From Cavia porcellus (lineage: Eukaryota; Chordata; Mammalia; Rodentia; Caviidae): a stretch of DNA of 64,000 bases. The notes under the pieces were generated by a model. The model did not search any database. It was not told the DNA's origin and saw nothing but the letters and a program-made list of their open reading frames with translations. The translations under genes and the position numbers were made by a program. Position 1 is the stretch's first letter. The number at the start of each line of letters is the position of its first letter. The stretch spans positions 20,176,001 through 20,240,000 of the forward strand of contig NW_026947486.1 of NCBI RefSeq assembly GCF_034190915.1. Reading direction: 5' to 3'. Shown here one piece after another: positions 35,991 through 49,174 of the stretch.

Positions 35991-37183
35991 CAGACTTCCA
36001 AGAAGATGGTGGAGTGGTGAATAGCAGAGAAATAGCCTCTCTGAGATTTGGGGTCCAGATGCTGGAATATAGCAATGTGAGGAAGAAGGAGAGAAGTGGG
36101 CCCCTGGTACCCAGCCAGTGTCTGAAGTGTGAATTAAAGCCCACAGGGGAGGAAAGGGAGAGACATCAATGAAGAAGGTGGTGGCAAAGGGTGCTTTTCC
36201 TTGAACCACGGTTCACTGTGTGGGAAGTGAGTCTGAAACCTGCAGATACATGGTGACTTCTTGTGACCACAGAGACCTCCATGGAGAAATGCACCAGTTG
36301 AACACAGCAGGAGACACAATAGACTTCAGTGGACTCGGCTTTCATAGTCAGTATGAGGTATAACCAAGTCAAATCAGCAGGAGGGCAAGGAGTCAAGTTT
36401 AGGATGGCAGGGTTTCAGCCTCATGGCTAGAAACCAGCTTTATGCCACATGTGGTAGTACATGCCTGTAATCCCAGCACTTGGGAGGCAGAGACAGGATG
36501 ATCGCTATGAGTCTAAGGCCAGCCTGGCTACAAAGTGCATTTAAGTCCAGCCTGAAGTGCATAGTGAAACCCTGTTTCAAAAAGACAAAATAAAGGGCCA
36601 GGGATTTAGCTCAGTGGCTCAAGAGCTTGCCTGGTAAGCATGAGTTTGTGACTTTGATCCCCAGTACCAGAAAAAAAAAGACAAAAGACAGACAGACAGA
36701 CAGACAGACAGAAATAAAGAAAGAAGCCAGTCTGAACTTCAGTGCAACTAAAGGTGCAGGGTTGCTGGGATTATTTACTACCCTACCATAAATCTATGGC
36801 TGGCCTGCTGGGATTAATTAACAGGGATTTAGGCTCAATTTATCTATCAGTGACAGCAGAGACACACTGAAGTGGACATTATTTTTTCTTGTTTTTGTTT
36901 TTTCTTCTAAATTATTTGTTCTTTTCATATGAGTGTGAAAATTGTTTCCAGTTTTTTTATCATGTTGTTATTCTATTCTTATTTTTTATATTTTCCTTCT
37001 CTTTCCCTACTGTCTTCTTCACCAGTTTCCCAAAGTTTTCATAATCTTCCTATGTTCTCTGGTCTTGCTTTTAATCTCTTTCTTTTCTATTTCTCTATTT
37101 TTCCCTTAACCTCTTTTAAATTTGCTCCCCTGAGGGTAAAATTGGCATATTGAGGACATATTTACTGTATATAATTTTCTTTG

Positions 37184-37283
37184 GGGCTGGGGGTTTAGCT
37201 CAGCGGCATAAGCGCCTGCCTTGCAAGCAGGCAGTCGTGAGTTTTATCCCTGGTACCGATAAAAACGAAAAAGACAAAAAAAA
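37184..37283 (+). mobile_element. ID-type SINE, young subfamily
   Basis: Full body plus GATAAAAACGAAAAAGAC tail, inserted in the decayed L1. The flanking duplication is imperfect (ataattttctttgg versus aaattttttttgg). Confidence 0.9.
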
Positions 37284-38107
37284 ATTTTTTTTGGTTTGCT
37301 TTAGATTTTATTGTAAAACCACAAATATAGTTCATATAGTTAAAGGTAGTGAATCAATAATTATTGCAGTTTTTTTATTTTCTATGCTATTTGATATTGT
37401 TATTGCTGATTGTAAAGCTTTAGCCAAGGTGACATAATTGCTCTAACCAGTTGTTCTGCCTAGTAAACCAAGACTGAGTTTACCTAAGGGTTATAAACAA
37501 TACTGTAGGCCAGGGCCAAAGAACCAGGAGTGAGGCCAAGTAGGCAGCAGCTTCGCATTCCTAATAAACAGAAGAGGTGGGTTCTTGCAACAGACTAAAA
37601 CTCAAAAGCCAGCTATACCTTGAAGATATCTCTGAACCACTAGCAATAAAGCTACTTGTCATAAGAAATTTATAAACATCAGCCAGGAATTAAACTTAAA
37701 AAAATAGAAAATGAGAAGACACTTAAACAAGGTGCAACCCAGACTTCAAGTTCACCAAAGGCAAACCTAGGGGGCAATGAGGTGGAACAATTTGCAGGCC
37801 ACTCACCTGGACTCTTCGAAGTGGTAAAAGTGGACACAACAAAGCAGATGAATAAGGTTCTAGAAAAAAATCAATCAAAAATAATTCCTCAGATAACTAC
37901 AGAGATGGCAACTATAATGAAAGACTTGATTAGTAACTTTTGATTAGTAACTTTAGACAAGATACAGATTACCAAGGAAACATGAAAAATCAATCCAACA
38001 CCTGCTAGATGATATAAAGAAGAATGATAAGATTGGAGTCAGTGAAAAAGCAGGAAATCGCACAAACAAAATCTGTTTACAAAAGTAATGGCAAAAAACT
38101 TCCCAAA

Positions 38108-38211
38108 GGGACTGGGGATTTAGCTCAGCGGCATAAGCACCTGCCTTGCAAGCAGGCAGTCGTGAGTTTTATCCCTGGTACCGATAAAAACGAAAAAGAC
38201 CAAAAACAAAC
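38108..38211 (+). mobile_element. ID-type SINE, young subfamily
   Basis: Full body with tail, flanked by the perfect duplication aaacttcccaaa (38096-38107 and 38212-38223), inside L1 ORF1 sequence. It dates the SINE as younger than this L1. Confidence 0.95.
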
Positions 38212-39611
38212 AAACTTCCCAAACATGGAAAAAGATTTTGACATACAGATAAGTAAGGAATATAGAACTCCAATGAGCCTTGATAAAAAACCAAAACTAC
38301 CCCAAGACATATAATAGTCAAAATTCCAGAAATTTGACACAAAAACAGAATAGTAAAAGCAACTAGACAAAAGAAACAAATCACCTATAAAGAAAGCCCA
38401 TCAGAATCACAGCTGACTTCTCAATACAAATGTTTGAGTTAAAGAGAGCTTGGAGTGAAATTTTTCTAGTCCTAAAAAATACCTCCAACCCAGATTGACA
38501 TACCCCACAAAGCTATCTTTCAAAATTGATGGAGAAATAAGATACTTCCATGACAAAGAACACCTAAAGAAATTATGGATAATAAAAAAGGAAATTCTTG
38601 AACAAATCCACATTCAAAATGTTCTAAAGGACATTCTAGAAAGAGATAACAAGGACTACAACTCCATGAACCCCAACAGAAGGAATCCACTAGGGAAGAA
38701 AAGCAATTAAACAGAGGGGAAAGACAGAAACAGTAACATGATAAGGAAAATAACATGATAAGGATAAGTCAATATATATCAGTTATAACCATTAATATAA
38801 ATGGTCTCAATTCACCAATTAAGAAAAAAAAACTGGAAGAATGGATCAGGAAACAAGATCCAACTGGGTGTGGTGGTGCACGTCTGTAATCCCAGCATTT
38901 GGGAGGCCAAGGCAGGAGGGTCAAGGCCAGCCTGGGCTACACAGTGAGAAGACAAACATGAATTATACAGCAAGACCCTGTCCCAAAAAAAACAAAAAAC
39001 AAACCCCCAAAACAATACTTCATATGACAGGAACCTCCAAAAAAAGCATGCATACCTATTCTGTTTGCAGACAAAGTGTATTTCAAGCCAACACTGATTA
39101 AAGACAAAGAAGGCCATGATTTAGTGGAAACCAGTGTGCAGACTCCTCAAAAAATTAAAACTAGAGGTTACATTTGACCCAGCTATTCCTCTTCTTGATA
39201 TCTTCTCAAAATAACTAAAAGGATCACATCACAGTGATATATGCATATCCATGTTTATGGAAGTACAGTTTGTACTTCAAATAAATATGTGAAAAATTGT
39301 TCAATACCACTGGTCATTCAAGAGATGCAAATTAAAACAACACTGAGATTCCACCTCACCCCAGAAAGAATGGCTAGTATCAAGAAATCAACCAATAACA
39401 AATGCTAACAAGGCTATGGAGAAAAAGGAACCCCTTTCCACTGTAGGTGGGAGTGTAGACTGGTGCAACCACTGTGGAAATCAGTATGGAGATTCCTCAA
39501 AAACTAGGATTGGAGGTCCCATTTGACCCAGCTATTCTCCTTCTGGGTATCTTCCCAGAAGAACTTAAAACATCATACCACAGCAACACATGTGCACCCA
39601 TGTTTACAGCA

Positions 39612-40460
39612 GCATAATGTTTTTTTTTTATTTTAAAGAGAATAAATCCAAGCAAAATAAAACAGAATAAAGCCAATCAAAACACAAGTGTGATACAGGA
39701 TTTTTAAACAAGATAATAGGAAATCAACAATGGCAACCATAATGCCTCTTGTCTTTAAAATAGTTGCACTTACCATCAGATATAGGAAAATCAAACAAAA
39801 TAGAACAGAATAGAACCAATAAAAACAAAACAATGGGGGGCTGGGGATTTAGCTCAGCAGCACAAGTGCCTGCCTGGCAAGTATGAAGTTGTAAGTTTGA
39901 TCCCCAGTACAAAAAAAAAAAAAAAAACCCAAAAATGAATGCGATACAGGACTTCAAAACAAAATAGTAAATCCAAAATGGTCATTGTAACCTATCTTGT
40001 TAACTTTGAAATAGCTATCCATGCCATCAGATATAATAATAAAATCAAACAAGGAAAAACAGAATAAAACCAAATCAAACAATGAAAATGATATAGCACT
40101 TTAAAACAAGATAATAGGGAACTAACAATGGCCACCACCTTCAAAAGGAGATTACCCATAGATGCTATATTGCATATTGTTATCCTCTGAACAGATGATC
40201 AGACTACCAGTTTTAGGCCTGCAAAATTAATGAAACACTAAACACTACTAGCATTAAGTTGTATTTTACTTCAAGAGCTATCATCTCAGCTTGTTTCTCT
40301 GGATCAGTCACTTATGGCGGTGGGGGGGGACACTTTGGTTCTTCTTGTCTTCTAGCCCACACACCAGAAGGCACTGATATCTGATTTCTTTCGCCGTGGT
40401 CTGCGAATGGCACTGACTCACATGAAGGGGCTGGCATCTGGTTCTCTTCCTTGTGGCCCA
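39612..40460 (-). mobile_element. Half-L1-like 3' end inserted in L1
   Basis: A T-rich left end (tttttttttattttaaagag) interrupts L1 3' sequence, which resumes at about 40465. The right side (about 40310-40460) is G/C-richer. Inside are repeated units reading caagataatagg, aacaatggc and atagttg ... catcagatata at about 39695-39785 and 39950-40045. An ID SINE (about 39836-39927) lies between the units. Relatives occur at 394, 25.2 and 30.4 kb. Confidence 0.55.
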
Positions 40461-40711
40461 CAACTAGCAATCAGCACAATTTGTAATACCTACAACTTGG
40501 AAACAACCTAACTGCACATCAACTGAGGGATGGATAAAAAAGTTGTGGTATTTTTATGCAATGGAGTACTACTCAGCCTTAAAAACGGATTAAACTGAAG
40601 ACTTTTTTAGGTAAATGGATACAACTTGAGAACATACTCATAAGTGAAATAAATCAGATTCACATGTATAAATGCCACATTGTCTCACTAGTGTGAGCTG
40701 AATAAAACATA

Positions 40712-40719
<8 letters not shown>

Positions 40720-40751
<32 letters not shown>
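40720..40751. repeat. (TG)n microsatellite
   Basis: An uninterrupted run of about 16 TG units, preceded by ATATATATA, at the 3' end of the decayed L1. Confidence 0.95.
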
Positions 40752-40756
<5 letters not shown>

Positions 40757-40760
40757 TAGT

Positions 40761-43700
40761 TAAGATACTTAAGACTACTGATTTCTCTGAGTTCACTGAA
40801 GAGAAAGATTTGTGCTAGCACTTTTTGTGTACTGGTATTGTCTGGAAAATTGAATGTAGATGTCTTGTGCTCTGAGCCAATGATTTGTAGATGACAATAC
40901 ACAATGTATGTACCATTGATGTTGCTGATTGTTTTGAAATTTTATTTTTTCTCTGAGATAAAATGGATTTTAAAAAAGATATATTAGAAGTTCAAAAGAG
41001 TTTACACTTTCTACCTATTACTAAAAAAAATACAGTTTGTAATAGCTAAATCTAATTTTTGAAGGGGGTACCAGGGATTGAATGCATTACCTTGCCCTTA
41101 ATAGGCAGGTGCTTATGCCACTGAGCTAAATCCTCAGCCCTTTAACAGCTTAATCTCATTAACAGATCAAATGCCCATCAAGTGATGAATGGACAAAGAA
41201 GATGTGTTTTTTTTTTTAGTACAATGTAGTACTACTCTGTCATAAAGAATATGCTTGAGACATTTCTAGCTAAATGGATGCACCTTGAGACCATACTCAA
41301 GTGAAATAAACCAGACTCACATATGCATTGTTTCTCTGGTATGAGAAACAGAAAGTGTAATTAAGGACCAGAATATCTGATACATACTGGGAAATGAGAA
41401 GGGAAACAAGGAAGTGGGGAGAGGGGAAAGGAAAGAAGGGATAAGAAAAAATGGAAACAAAGCTTTTGTAAATAAGTAGAGAAAGACTCAGGGATTTAGT
41501 TCAGAGGCATAAGCACCTGCCTGGCAAGTGTGTGATAGTGAGTTCGATTCCCGGTACCAAAATAAATAAGGAGGGTTTAAAGGGGAGAGGGAAATAGGAA
41601 AAAAAGAATCAAGTTATATCATGTACAGGTACAAAATCTCTATGATGAGTATTACCATTATGTATATCTAAAACATACCAGGGGAAAAAAGAAAAATTCA
41701 CCCAGATTGGCCTGGTACTTTGATCCTCTTGCCTGAGCCCTTCAAGTAGCCAGGATCACAGATGTGCACCACCATCATCTTTCTCCCTACTCTGTGTGTG
41801 TCTCTCTCTGACTTTGACTTCCCTATGTCTTTCTCCCCAGCCTCTAAGGGTCTCTTCACAAATGGATAGGGTGTCAAGCTGAACCCTCTCATTCTTCCGA
41901 TTCTACCTCCTTAGCTTCCCTCAGCCACCAAATACACATATATCCCTCTCTCGCCCCTGGAGATGAGTGGGTGCAAATTCAGGGGCTGTGAGCACTGTGA
42001 GCACCACATCCAAGGAAACCAAACCCAAAGCAGGGCAGAGGGCTGGGAGTTGGGTCAAGACAGATGGAAGCAGAGATAGGACTAAATCAAGAAGGTAGGG
42101 AACATGAAAGGACCTAAATGAATGCCACTGACATCCCTGGTAGAGGCAGGAGGCTAAGGGTGTAGCTCAGTAGTGAAGCCCTCGCTTGGCACATACCTAT
42201 CAAAGGCCTCAGATTTGATTCCCTGCACCACAAAAGACAGAAAGAAAGAACAAACAAATGAAAGAAAGCAAGCTATAGAGAGAGATAGACAGGCAAGGTA
42301 CCCATCTGCACACCTGCCTTCCCAAGATCCCCTGGCTCCAGGACAAGACAACAAGGTGGCCTGGCCCAACAATAGCTCTCCAAGGCTGCAACCTCTGAGC
42401 CCAGCCAGGGGGCTGGGACCCCGAAGGAGTTGGCCTTGGTCTTCTCCTGCATCTGATGCTATGTGGTGTCTTAGTCTCCCTACCTGCATGGCTGACCTCA
42501 AACAGCTCCTGCCTCTTGGGTGTCTCTTCCTAAGCACACATCTCTGCTTGGCTCTCTTTGTCTCTCTTGCATTCTTTTTCCTGAGACAGTCATACCGTGT
42601 AGTTCATGTTGGCCTTGAACTCCTAATCTTCTTTGAGTGGTAGACACCTTGGAGTCTGGGGGGCCAGGAGGGGTGAGGCTAAAGATGGGAGGAGGTTGAC
42701 TGTCAAAGTGGAACTTCAGCAGTAGGCCCGAGGTGGGACCCATCTATAGAGGACCAAATAGGTGCAGTAGTTCATAGAGGAGGTAGGGCACACACCAGTA
42801 ATCCCAGTATTCAGGAAGCTGAAGTGGGAGGCTCACTTATGAATTTTTTTTTCCACAGACATGAGTCTAGTTTGGGATCACTGTGAATTTGAAGCCAATA
42901 TGGGTTACACAGTGAGTTTAAGGTCAGACTGAACTCCATCAAGAACTTGTCTCAGAAAATATAAGAAATGGAGGTAGGAGGGGCTGGGGATTTAGCTCAG
43001 CGGCATAAGCACCTGCCTTGCAAGCAGGCAGTTGTGAGTTCGATCCTCAGTACCAACAAAAAGGAAAAAGACAAAAAAAAAAAAAAAAAGAAATGGAGGT
43101 AGGGTATGTAGCCCTATGGAGTGCCACAGGAAAAAAGGAAAAGCCTGGGGCAGGGGGCAGGCAGGCAGAGCTAGAGAGCAGGTAAAGGCTTGGAAATACC
43201 TAGGGCCTGGGAATTGGCATGGAGGTAGAGCCTTGAGTGCAAAAGGAATAGGGGCAGAGGAGCTAGTTGCCCTGACATACATTTACACCTAGGTTACCCT
43301 GTTAAGGTAGCATTGTGGCCTACACGATGTTACCACCAGCTAGAATCCAGACTCCAGCTAGAATGCTGAGTTACAAGCGTGGTGCCTGCTACCTTCATCT
43401 CTAGTCCACTCTGCCCTTCAGAGGGCCATTGGTGAGGTGGTGCTCAATGCCTGGCACAGAAAGTTGTAGCTGTGTCACCACCGAAGACCTCCAGGTCCCC
43501 TAGATCATTGAGAAGCCCAGGGAATGGGCCTTTGCCTACCTACGGAGCAGTACCACAGAGAAAGGGCCTTGCACCTAAGTGGCCTGCTGAAGGCAACTTT
43601 GCAGGTCTTCCCTGAGACCTACTGCAATGATCAGTTTGTAGAAAGGAAACAGGTGACTTCACAGAGCTTATGAGTCTCCTGGGGGCCTCTACATCCCAGA

Positions 43701-44350
43701 AGAGCCCATGTTTGCCCCACTGATACAGGGGCTTGTGCAGAAGTAACGGTCAGTACTTAGAGATGCCCATCCAGAAAAATCTCCCCCTACCTCTCACTGA
43801 AAACTCATTTCTAGCTATTTTGTGGTTTTTCTTTAAACCAAACTGACAAGCCAGGATGCATACCCGTAACTGCAGGACTTGGGAGGCTGAGGCAGGAGAT
43901 CACTGAGTTCGAGGCCAGTGTTAACTACAAAGTGATTTCAAGAGCAGCCTGAACTATATAGGGAGACCCTGTCTCAAAGAGACAAAACAAAACCCAACAA
44001 AAACACAAACCAAACTGCCAACTGCATGGCAGAGAAGTGTCTCTGGGTAGGGGAGAGTGACACAGGATACCCCTTCTTTGAGGAAGCCAGATGAACCCAA
44101 CCCCTACTTTTACCCAGAGCCACAGTGAGGGGGATCATCCAGAAGGGTCTTCTCATGAGGTCTGTTCCCCAGTCTGAGCACCCAGGCTTGTGGAGGAGGG
44201 GTGGGTGCTGGTATGTGACACCCGGGTTGCAATGTCAGGACCACCCGCAACCCAGTGACCCTGTGTCCCCACACTCTTTTCCTAGACATGCTTCTCCATC
44301 CACTTACGATCCACTGCTTGGCCCCCACATACCCTTCCTCATATACCTGA
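40761..44350. other. Intergenic; L1 and SINE debris, unrecognised block
   Basis: ID-type: about 41060-41142(-), 41486-41565(+), 42150-42232(+, old) and 42979-43088(+, young, perfect 15-bp duplication agaaatggaggtagg at 42964-42978/43089-43103). B1-type: about 42770-42960(+, diverged) and 43848-43985(+). About 41155-41380 is another L1 3' end. About 43290-43800 is G/C-richer, has broken frames on the plus strand and might be a decayed retrocopy, but I could not match it to a gene. 41600-42140 and 42240-42760 are unique-looking. Confidence 0.55.
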
Positions 44351-44355
44351 TTCAT

Positions 44356-44361
44356 TTTATT
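44356..44361 (-). terminator. TIMM17B: TIMM17B poly(A) signal
   Basis: TTTATT on the plus strand is AATAAA on the minus strand, about 412 bp past the TIMM17B stop. The intervening 44362-44772 is then its 3' UTR. Confidence 0.65.
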
Positions 44362-44772
44362 ATACACTCCTTCCCAGTCAGAGGCTACCCGCTGTGGGAC
44401 TCTAAGTCCTAGGGCTTCTAGGAATCTAGGAAGGGTGCTATCCCTTTTTCAGAGGGGTGGGGGAGACACTCAAGAAGTACAGACACAGGCATTTCCCAAC
44501 TGCCTTTAAATACTCATCAGGGTGCCACTTGAAGGAGCTGGGATAGTTTGTTGCATGTGTGGGGCTGGGGTGCCCTGAGAGAGAAAAAGGGGACTCATCT
44601 GTCAGGGCAGCTGGGGTGCCCCACCCCCACCCTGGGACAGGGGAGCAAAGTAGAGGCCCTCTCTGGAGGGTCCCAGGGCTAACTGGGAGCCAGCCCTCCC
44701 TTCGAGGTAGATCATCGGGGAGGTGACTGAGGGGCAGCTCCCACGGTGGCATGATGTCAGGCGGTGATTTCT

Positions 44773-46046
44773 TCAATGGTACTGTTGATAGCTGGAATAG
44801 CCTGGGGCTGGGGTACCCTCCTTAGGGGGCAGCTGGCTCGGGTCCTCCAGGAATGGGGGTGCTGGAGAAGGGAGAAGGTGGTCAGGACAAGCGGAAGAGG
44901 CCGTGCAGGACCCTTGCCATCTCACCCTGACCATCCTCCCCTGACTGCTTGCTCACCGTTACGGAACTGCTGGGCAGTATATCGAGTGAGAAGGATACCA
45001 ACACCCTCGATGAGAGCCAGCAGGATGCCCCCCATCATTGCAGAACCAACCATGGCCAGTGGACCACCTGGGGAAAACAATAGAGGGACAGAGCTCAGGG
45101 AAGAATGAACAAAGCACAGACACTGGGACCAGGGCTGGGGCACTCACTGCGGGCAGCCAGCACAGCTCCCGTCAGGGCTCCGCTGGTGATGGAGTTCCAG
45201 GGGTCCTCCTTGCCCCGCATCCGCACCAGGCCACAGTCAATGGTGGAGAACAGGCCCCCCCATACTGCAAAGCTACCTGTGGGGGACAGAGGCCCAGAGT
45301 AAGTGTTCCTGGGAAAGCCAAGAATCCACATCTCAGGCTCTGGAGACTGCTGAGACGGAATGCTCTGGCTAAGAACAGAGAAAAGACTTGGGGCTATGGC
45401 TCAGGAGTAGAGTATACACAGCATCGCATGACATGGGTTCCATCTCTTGCACCAAAAAAAAGAGCACGCCAAGAACAAAAAAGGCACAGAGACAAAAAGC
45501 CATAAAGACGGACAGAAAATTCTGTTTTTATTCTGTGGAACTCTGACTTTAGGCTATCTAATTGCCACCCACATTGCTTTCACCTTAAATAAAGAGGTGA
45601 TGAATGGTTACAAGTAGATTTATGTGGATTTTTCCCCCACATTCAAGTCCTGCCCAGGCAACTTATCAAGAACTTATCTCAAAATAAAAAGCTAAAGGTT
45701 AAAGTTGTAGCTCGCTAGAAGAGTACCTCTGGGTTTGATCCTCACTACCACAAAACAACGCAACTAGATGAACTAAAAATATAGCATAAAATTATCTGGA
45801 TATGGTAAAATGTGCCTGTAGTCCCAGATATTGGGAAGGCTGAGGCAAAAGGTTTCCTTGAAACCAGAAATTCAAGACCAGTTTGAGTAACACAGATTAA
45901 CTCCTATTTACTTTGTTTTGTTTTTGCAGTGCCAGGAATCAAACCCAGGGCCACACGCATGCTAGGTAAACACTGCACTACTGAGCTAAAGCACTTGCCT
46001 AGCATCTCAAGGACCTTGGTTCAATCCTCAGCACTGTGTTAAAAAA

Positions 46047-46085
<39 letters not shown>

Positions 46086-49000
46086 ACATAAAATTATCTT
46101 TGGGTTATATATGTTGCATTTGAAATATAACTGAATCTTATCTTTAAACTTGGGTGCATTCCCAAGATGTCTTATTTTGCATATACAAGCATTTCCAAAT
46201 CCACAAAACTCTTGGAAATACTTCTGGTCTCCAGCATTTTTGGTAAGGGGTACTCAGCCTATAGTTAAAATGCTTAGCAAGGGGTACTATGTCTCAGGAT
46301 CTATTTGAGGTATTCTTTTTTTTTGACTCCTGCAATTTTAAACTAGTTAATATTATCAAAGGCCTTAACATATCAACTAGCAGTTAGTAAGTACCATGTA
46401 AACTAAAAATCAACAATGAGATTAGTGTAGTCATCATCATGGTACACATCAAGTTCACAGAGGACACGCTACTAACCTGAAGTCACGCCACAAAGAAGAG
46501 CCATGGCTTGGATTTAAACTCCAGAATCCATAGCCTTGTCCCTTCATATTAAATTGTTGGAAAGGATCATCTACCCTGGGAAGTCCCTGAGAGAGTCTTG
46601 GCTAGAAAGTGGGCCCCCTGCCTCGCAGTCTAGTCCCAAAGGATCAATCACTCCCAACATAGCCACAACATCTCCTCTATTCCCCGCAAGCTCCTCACCT
46701 CCAATCTGGGGTGCTCGGATCCTCACAGCATTAACACTCCCTCTCAACCGGTGTTGAATTCCCTAGGAAAAGTAAGAAAGGTTGTCAGGCTGGGTGCAGT
46801 GGCTCACACCTGTAATCTCAGCACTTGGAAAAGCTGAGCAGAAGGATTCTCAGAAATTCAAGGCCAGCCTGAACTAGCAAGACCCTTTCTCAAAAAAAAA
46901 AAAACAAAGCAAACCAAACAAAAAATTTAAAAAGTGACTGGAGATGTAGCCCAGTACAAAGGTCCTGGGTTCAATCCATAGTACTGCAAAAAGGAGGTGG
47001 GGGGACTGGGGTATAGGTTAGTACTAGAGTGCTTGCCTCGCATGTATGAGGCCCTGAGTTCCATTCGCAGTACCAAAAAACCAAAACAAAACAGAGGGAT
47101 GGTAAATTGTTCAATGCAGAGCAGCAGCCAACAACTAGGGACCTGGGGGACATGCCAACACAGGTGTTCCTAGAGTTGGGTTGCTGAGTCTAATTTATTA
47201 ACTTGTTTGCCCATTCATTCAGTAAATGATTCATTCAGTGAGGGGTACCCATTATGTGCCCAGCACCATGCTACATGCAGGGACACTGCAGTGAACAAGG
47301 TAGATCTGACCCCTGCCCACTCTGGACTCATTATGGTGGGAGACAGATTCTGAGTAGATCAATGAGACTTCAGACAGGCACTCCATGAGACAGGAGGAAT
47401 ACATCGTTGAGCCACGTGGAGTCAAGAAAAATCCTGTTAGGCCGGTGATTTAGCTCAGTGGCACAAGCACCTGCCTGGCAAGCATGAGGTCATGAGTTCG
47501 ATCCCAGGTACCAAAAAAAAAAAAAAAAAAAAAGGAAAGAAAGAAAAACTGAAGAGACCTTAGCAAATGAATGGCAGTTAAAGGTACATTTGATGTGATC
47601 TTTGGGGGTTGAGGGTCACAGAGAAAATTATGTTAAAAAGATTTTCTCAGTTTTAAGGCTGCCTCTCCTATCACTTCCCTATATCCATGTTATCTAACTC
47701 AGAATCTAGCTCTAGGTAAACTTTCATCTGGGTTTGTACCCACATTTAGAATTTTGTGGTGACTTTTTTCTTCTTCTTTTTTTTTGCAGTGCTGGGGATT
47801 GAACATATGTCCTCAAATATGCTAAGCAGGTGCTTACCAGGAAGCTACACAACCCCAGTCCAGATGACTGATTTGTTTATTTACAGTGCTGGGGATGGAG
47901 CCCTGCAATCACGCTCATTAGGCAAGTGCCCTACCACTGAGCTATATCTGCAGACCGTGGGGTGAAGTTGGGACAGCACAGCAACTCCAACAGCTGCGTG
48001 GATGGAAGCCAGAGGCCTGTGTGTAGTTTCCCCAAAGCCCAGATCCGGGAGCCAGGCTTGATACACAGTAGGTGAGCAGACAGCAGAAAAACAGTGTATG
48101 CTGACTGGCAGCTCCAAGCAGTTTTCCAACAGTGTTCTGTGCAGGCAACATTGCTGACCCCACATCACTGGGGAATAAGCCCAGGACTCACAACCGGAGC
48201 ATTGCGGAAGCCCTTGATAGCCTGGAAGACCCCGCCACCGATCACGCCCATCGTGAAGGCTCCACCGCAGTCATCCACAATTCGCCACGGGCTGCAAAGC
48301 AGGAAGAGAAGGGTGGGGTTAACGTGAGTCCCCTTCCCGCAAGGTCCTGTTTGGACTCTTTCCAGCGGGAGAAATCAAGTCACTCCAACGGAAGTTAGAG
48401 TGGGAAGAAACGGTTCAGATGATAACAACAAGCTAGTCTTGTCTCTTTTTTAAACCTCATGAAATTGAGAAGTGAAGCAAAAGGGGAAAATATTACTCTT
48501 GACCCCAAGAAAGAGATCAGGCATCTGTTTTAATATCGAAGATCAAACTAGACTGATAGACGCAGAGTCGGCACGTTGCAACAGCGGCGACAGAAGGAAG
48601 CGTTAATCACCTAGTACTACTACAGAAACAAGATAGAATGGTACCCCGTTTTCCACAATGAGTGCGTCCAACTAAGTTCCTCCTTCTTGACCTTTGAAAC
48701 CTAGGAGAGGGAAAAACCAAGCTCCCGAGTGCTCGGGACCCTCTCCTTGTCCACAATAGCTCATCCGTGCCCCGCCCCGATTCACAGAAGCGACCTGGGA
48801 AAAAAACCCGCGTGGTAACCCTACGGGTTTCTAGTCAGCCGCCTTTCCCCCCACCGCGAGCGTGGATTTGGCCAACGCTTCTCTACGTTAACGAAGCTGG
48901 ACGAGGAGGCTCGAACTCAGGGTAAACGCAAGGTGGTTTGCCAGGTACCGCACCTTCTCGGGCACACAACTAAGGACCTTCTTAAAGGCGACCAAGTGGG

Positions 49001-49174
49001 AGGAGCCAGTTGGGAGCGGAAGAAGTTACGTTTCTAAGTATCCCGAGGCCGGGACGTGCATTGTGTGGCCGGTGCCTCCCCCGCCCGCCTCCCATAGCTG
49101 GCCTGGGCGCCACAGCAACCGTCCGGATGCCTGTGCCCACCGTCGTACCAAGGCTCTCGAGCGTACTCCTCCAT
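44773..49174 (-). CDS. TIMM17B: Mitochondrial import inner membrane subunit Tim17B
   Basis: Tim17B is a core channel subunit of the TIM23 translocase, which moves presequence proteins across the mitochondrial inner membrane. Six exons: 49174-49149, 48291-48192, 46762-46699, 45276-45148, 45067-44957 and 44861-44773. They total 519 bases, encoding 172 aa as in human. Seen: the conserved N-terminal [20 protein letters not shown] with its cysteine, the glycine-rich first membrane helix ([15 protein letters not shown]), three further hydrophobic stretches ([49 protein letters not shown]) and a proline-rich B-paralogue tail ending GYSSYQQYH. All splice sites are GT-AG. The gene is divergent from PQBP1 with a shared promoter. 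Confidence 0.97.
45277..46698 (-). other. TIMM17B intron with SINEs and (CA)n
   Basis: ID-like pieces lie at about 45388-45453 and 45925-46040, with a B1-like copy at about 45795-45900. A (CA)n run is at 46049-46083. The remainder to 46698 is unremarkable. The neighbouring intron 46763-48191 holds a B1 (about 46785-46895), ID copies (about 46930-46985, 47003-47075 and 47440-47533) and two antisense ID-like pieces (about 47765-47860 and 47880-47955). Confidence 0.65.
48292..49148 (-). other. TIMM17B intron 1
   Basis: No SINE is present. The left half is plain intron and the right half (from about 48.75 kb) is CpG-rich and belongs to the bidirectional promoter region. Confidence 0.6.

Larger units (their letters stand above)
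35990..40760 (+). mobile_element. Decayed L1 element broken by later insertions
   Basis: It starts with an L1 5'-UTR-like gacttccaagaagatgg. ORF1 traces run from about 37.6 kb, with its C-terminal domain at about 38390-38710 (RITADFS, LKRAWSEIFLVLK, LSFKIDGEIRYFHDKE). The start of ORF2 follows at about 38770-38865 (TININGLNSPIKKKKLEEW), then an endonuclease-region piece at 39055-39115 (LFADKVYFKPTLIKDKEGH). The sequence then jumps to ORF2 3'-end material, present twice (about 39120-39250 and 39440-39610), and the 3' UTR (40465-40720). Most of ORF2, including the reverse transcriptase core, is absent. Insertions: B1 (about 36445-36585, 38866-38992), ID (about 36597-36680, 37184-37283, 38108-38211) and a half-L1-like piece (39612-40460). 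Confidence 0.7.

Noticed and set aside
42173..42643. 156-aa plus-strand frame with a proline-rich middle
   Set aside because: It starts in an old ID SINE, ends in repeat-like sequence, has no family match and no codon signal.
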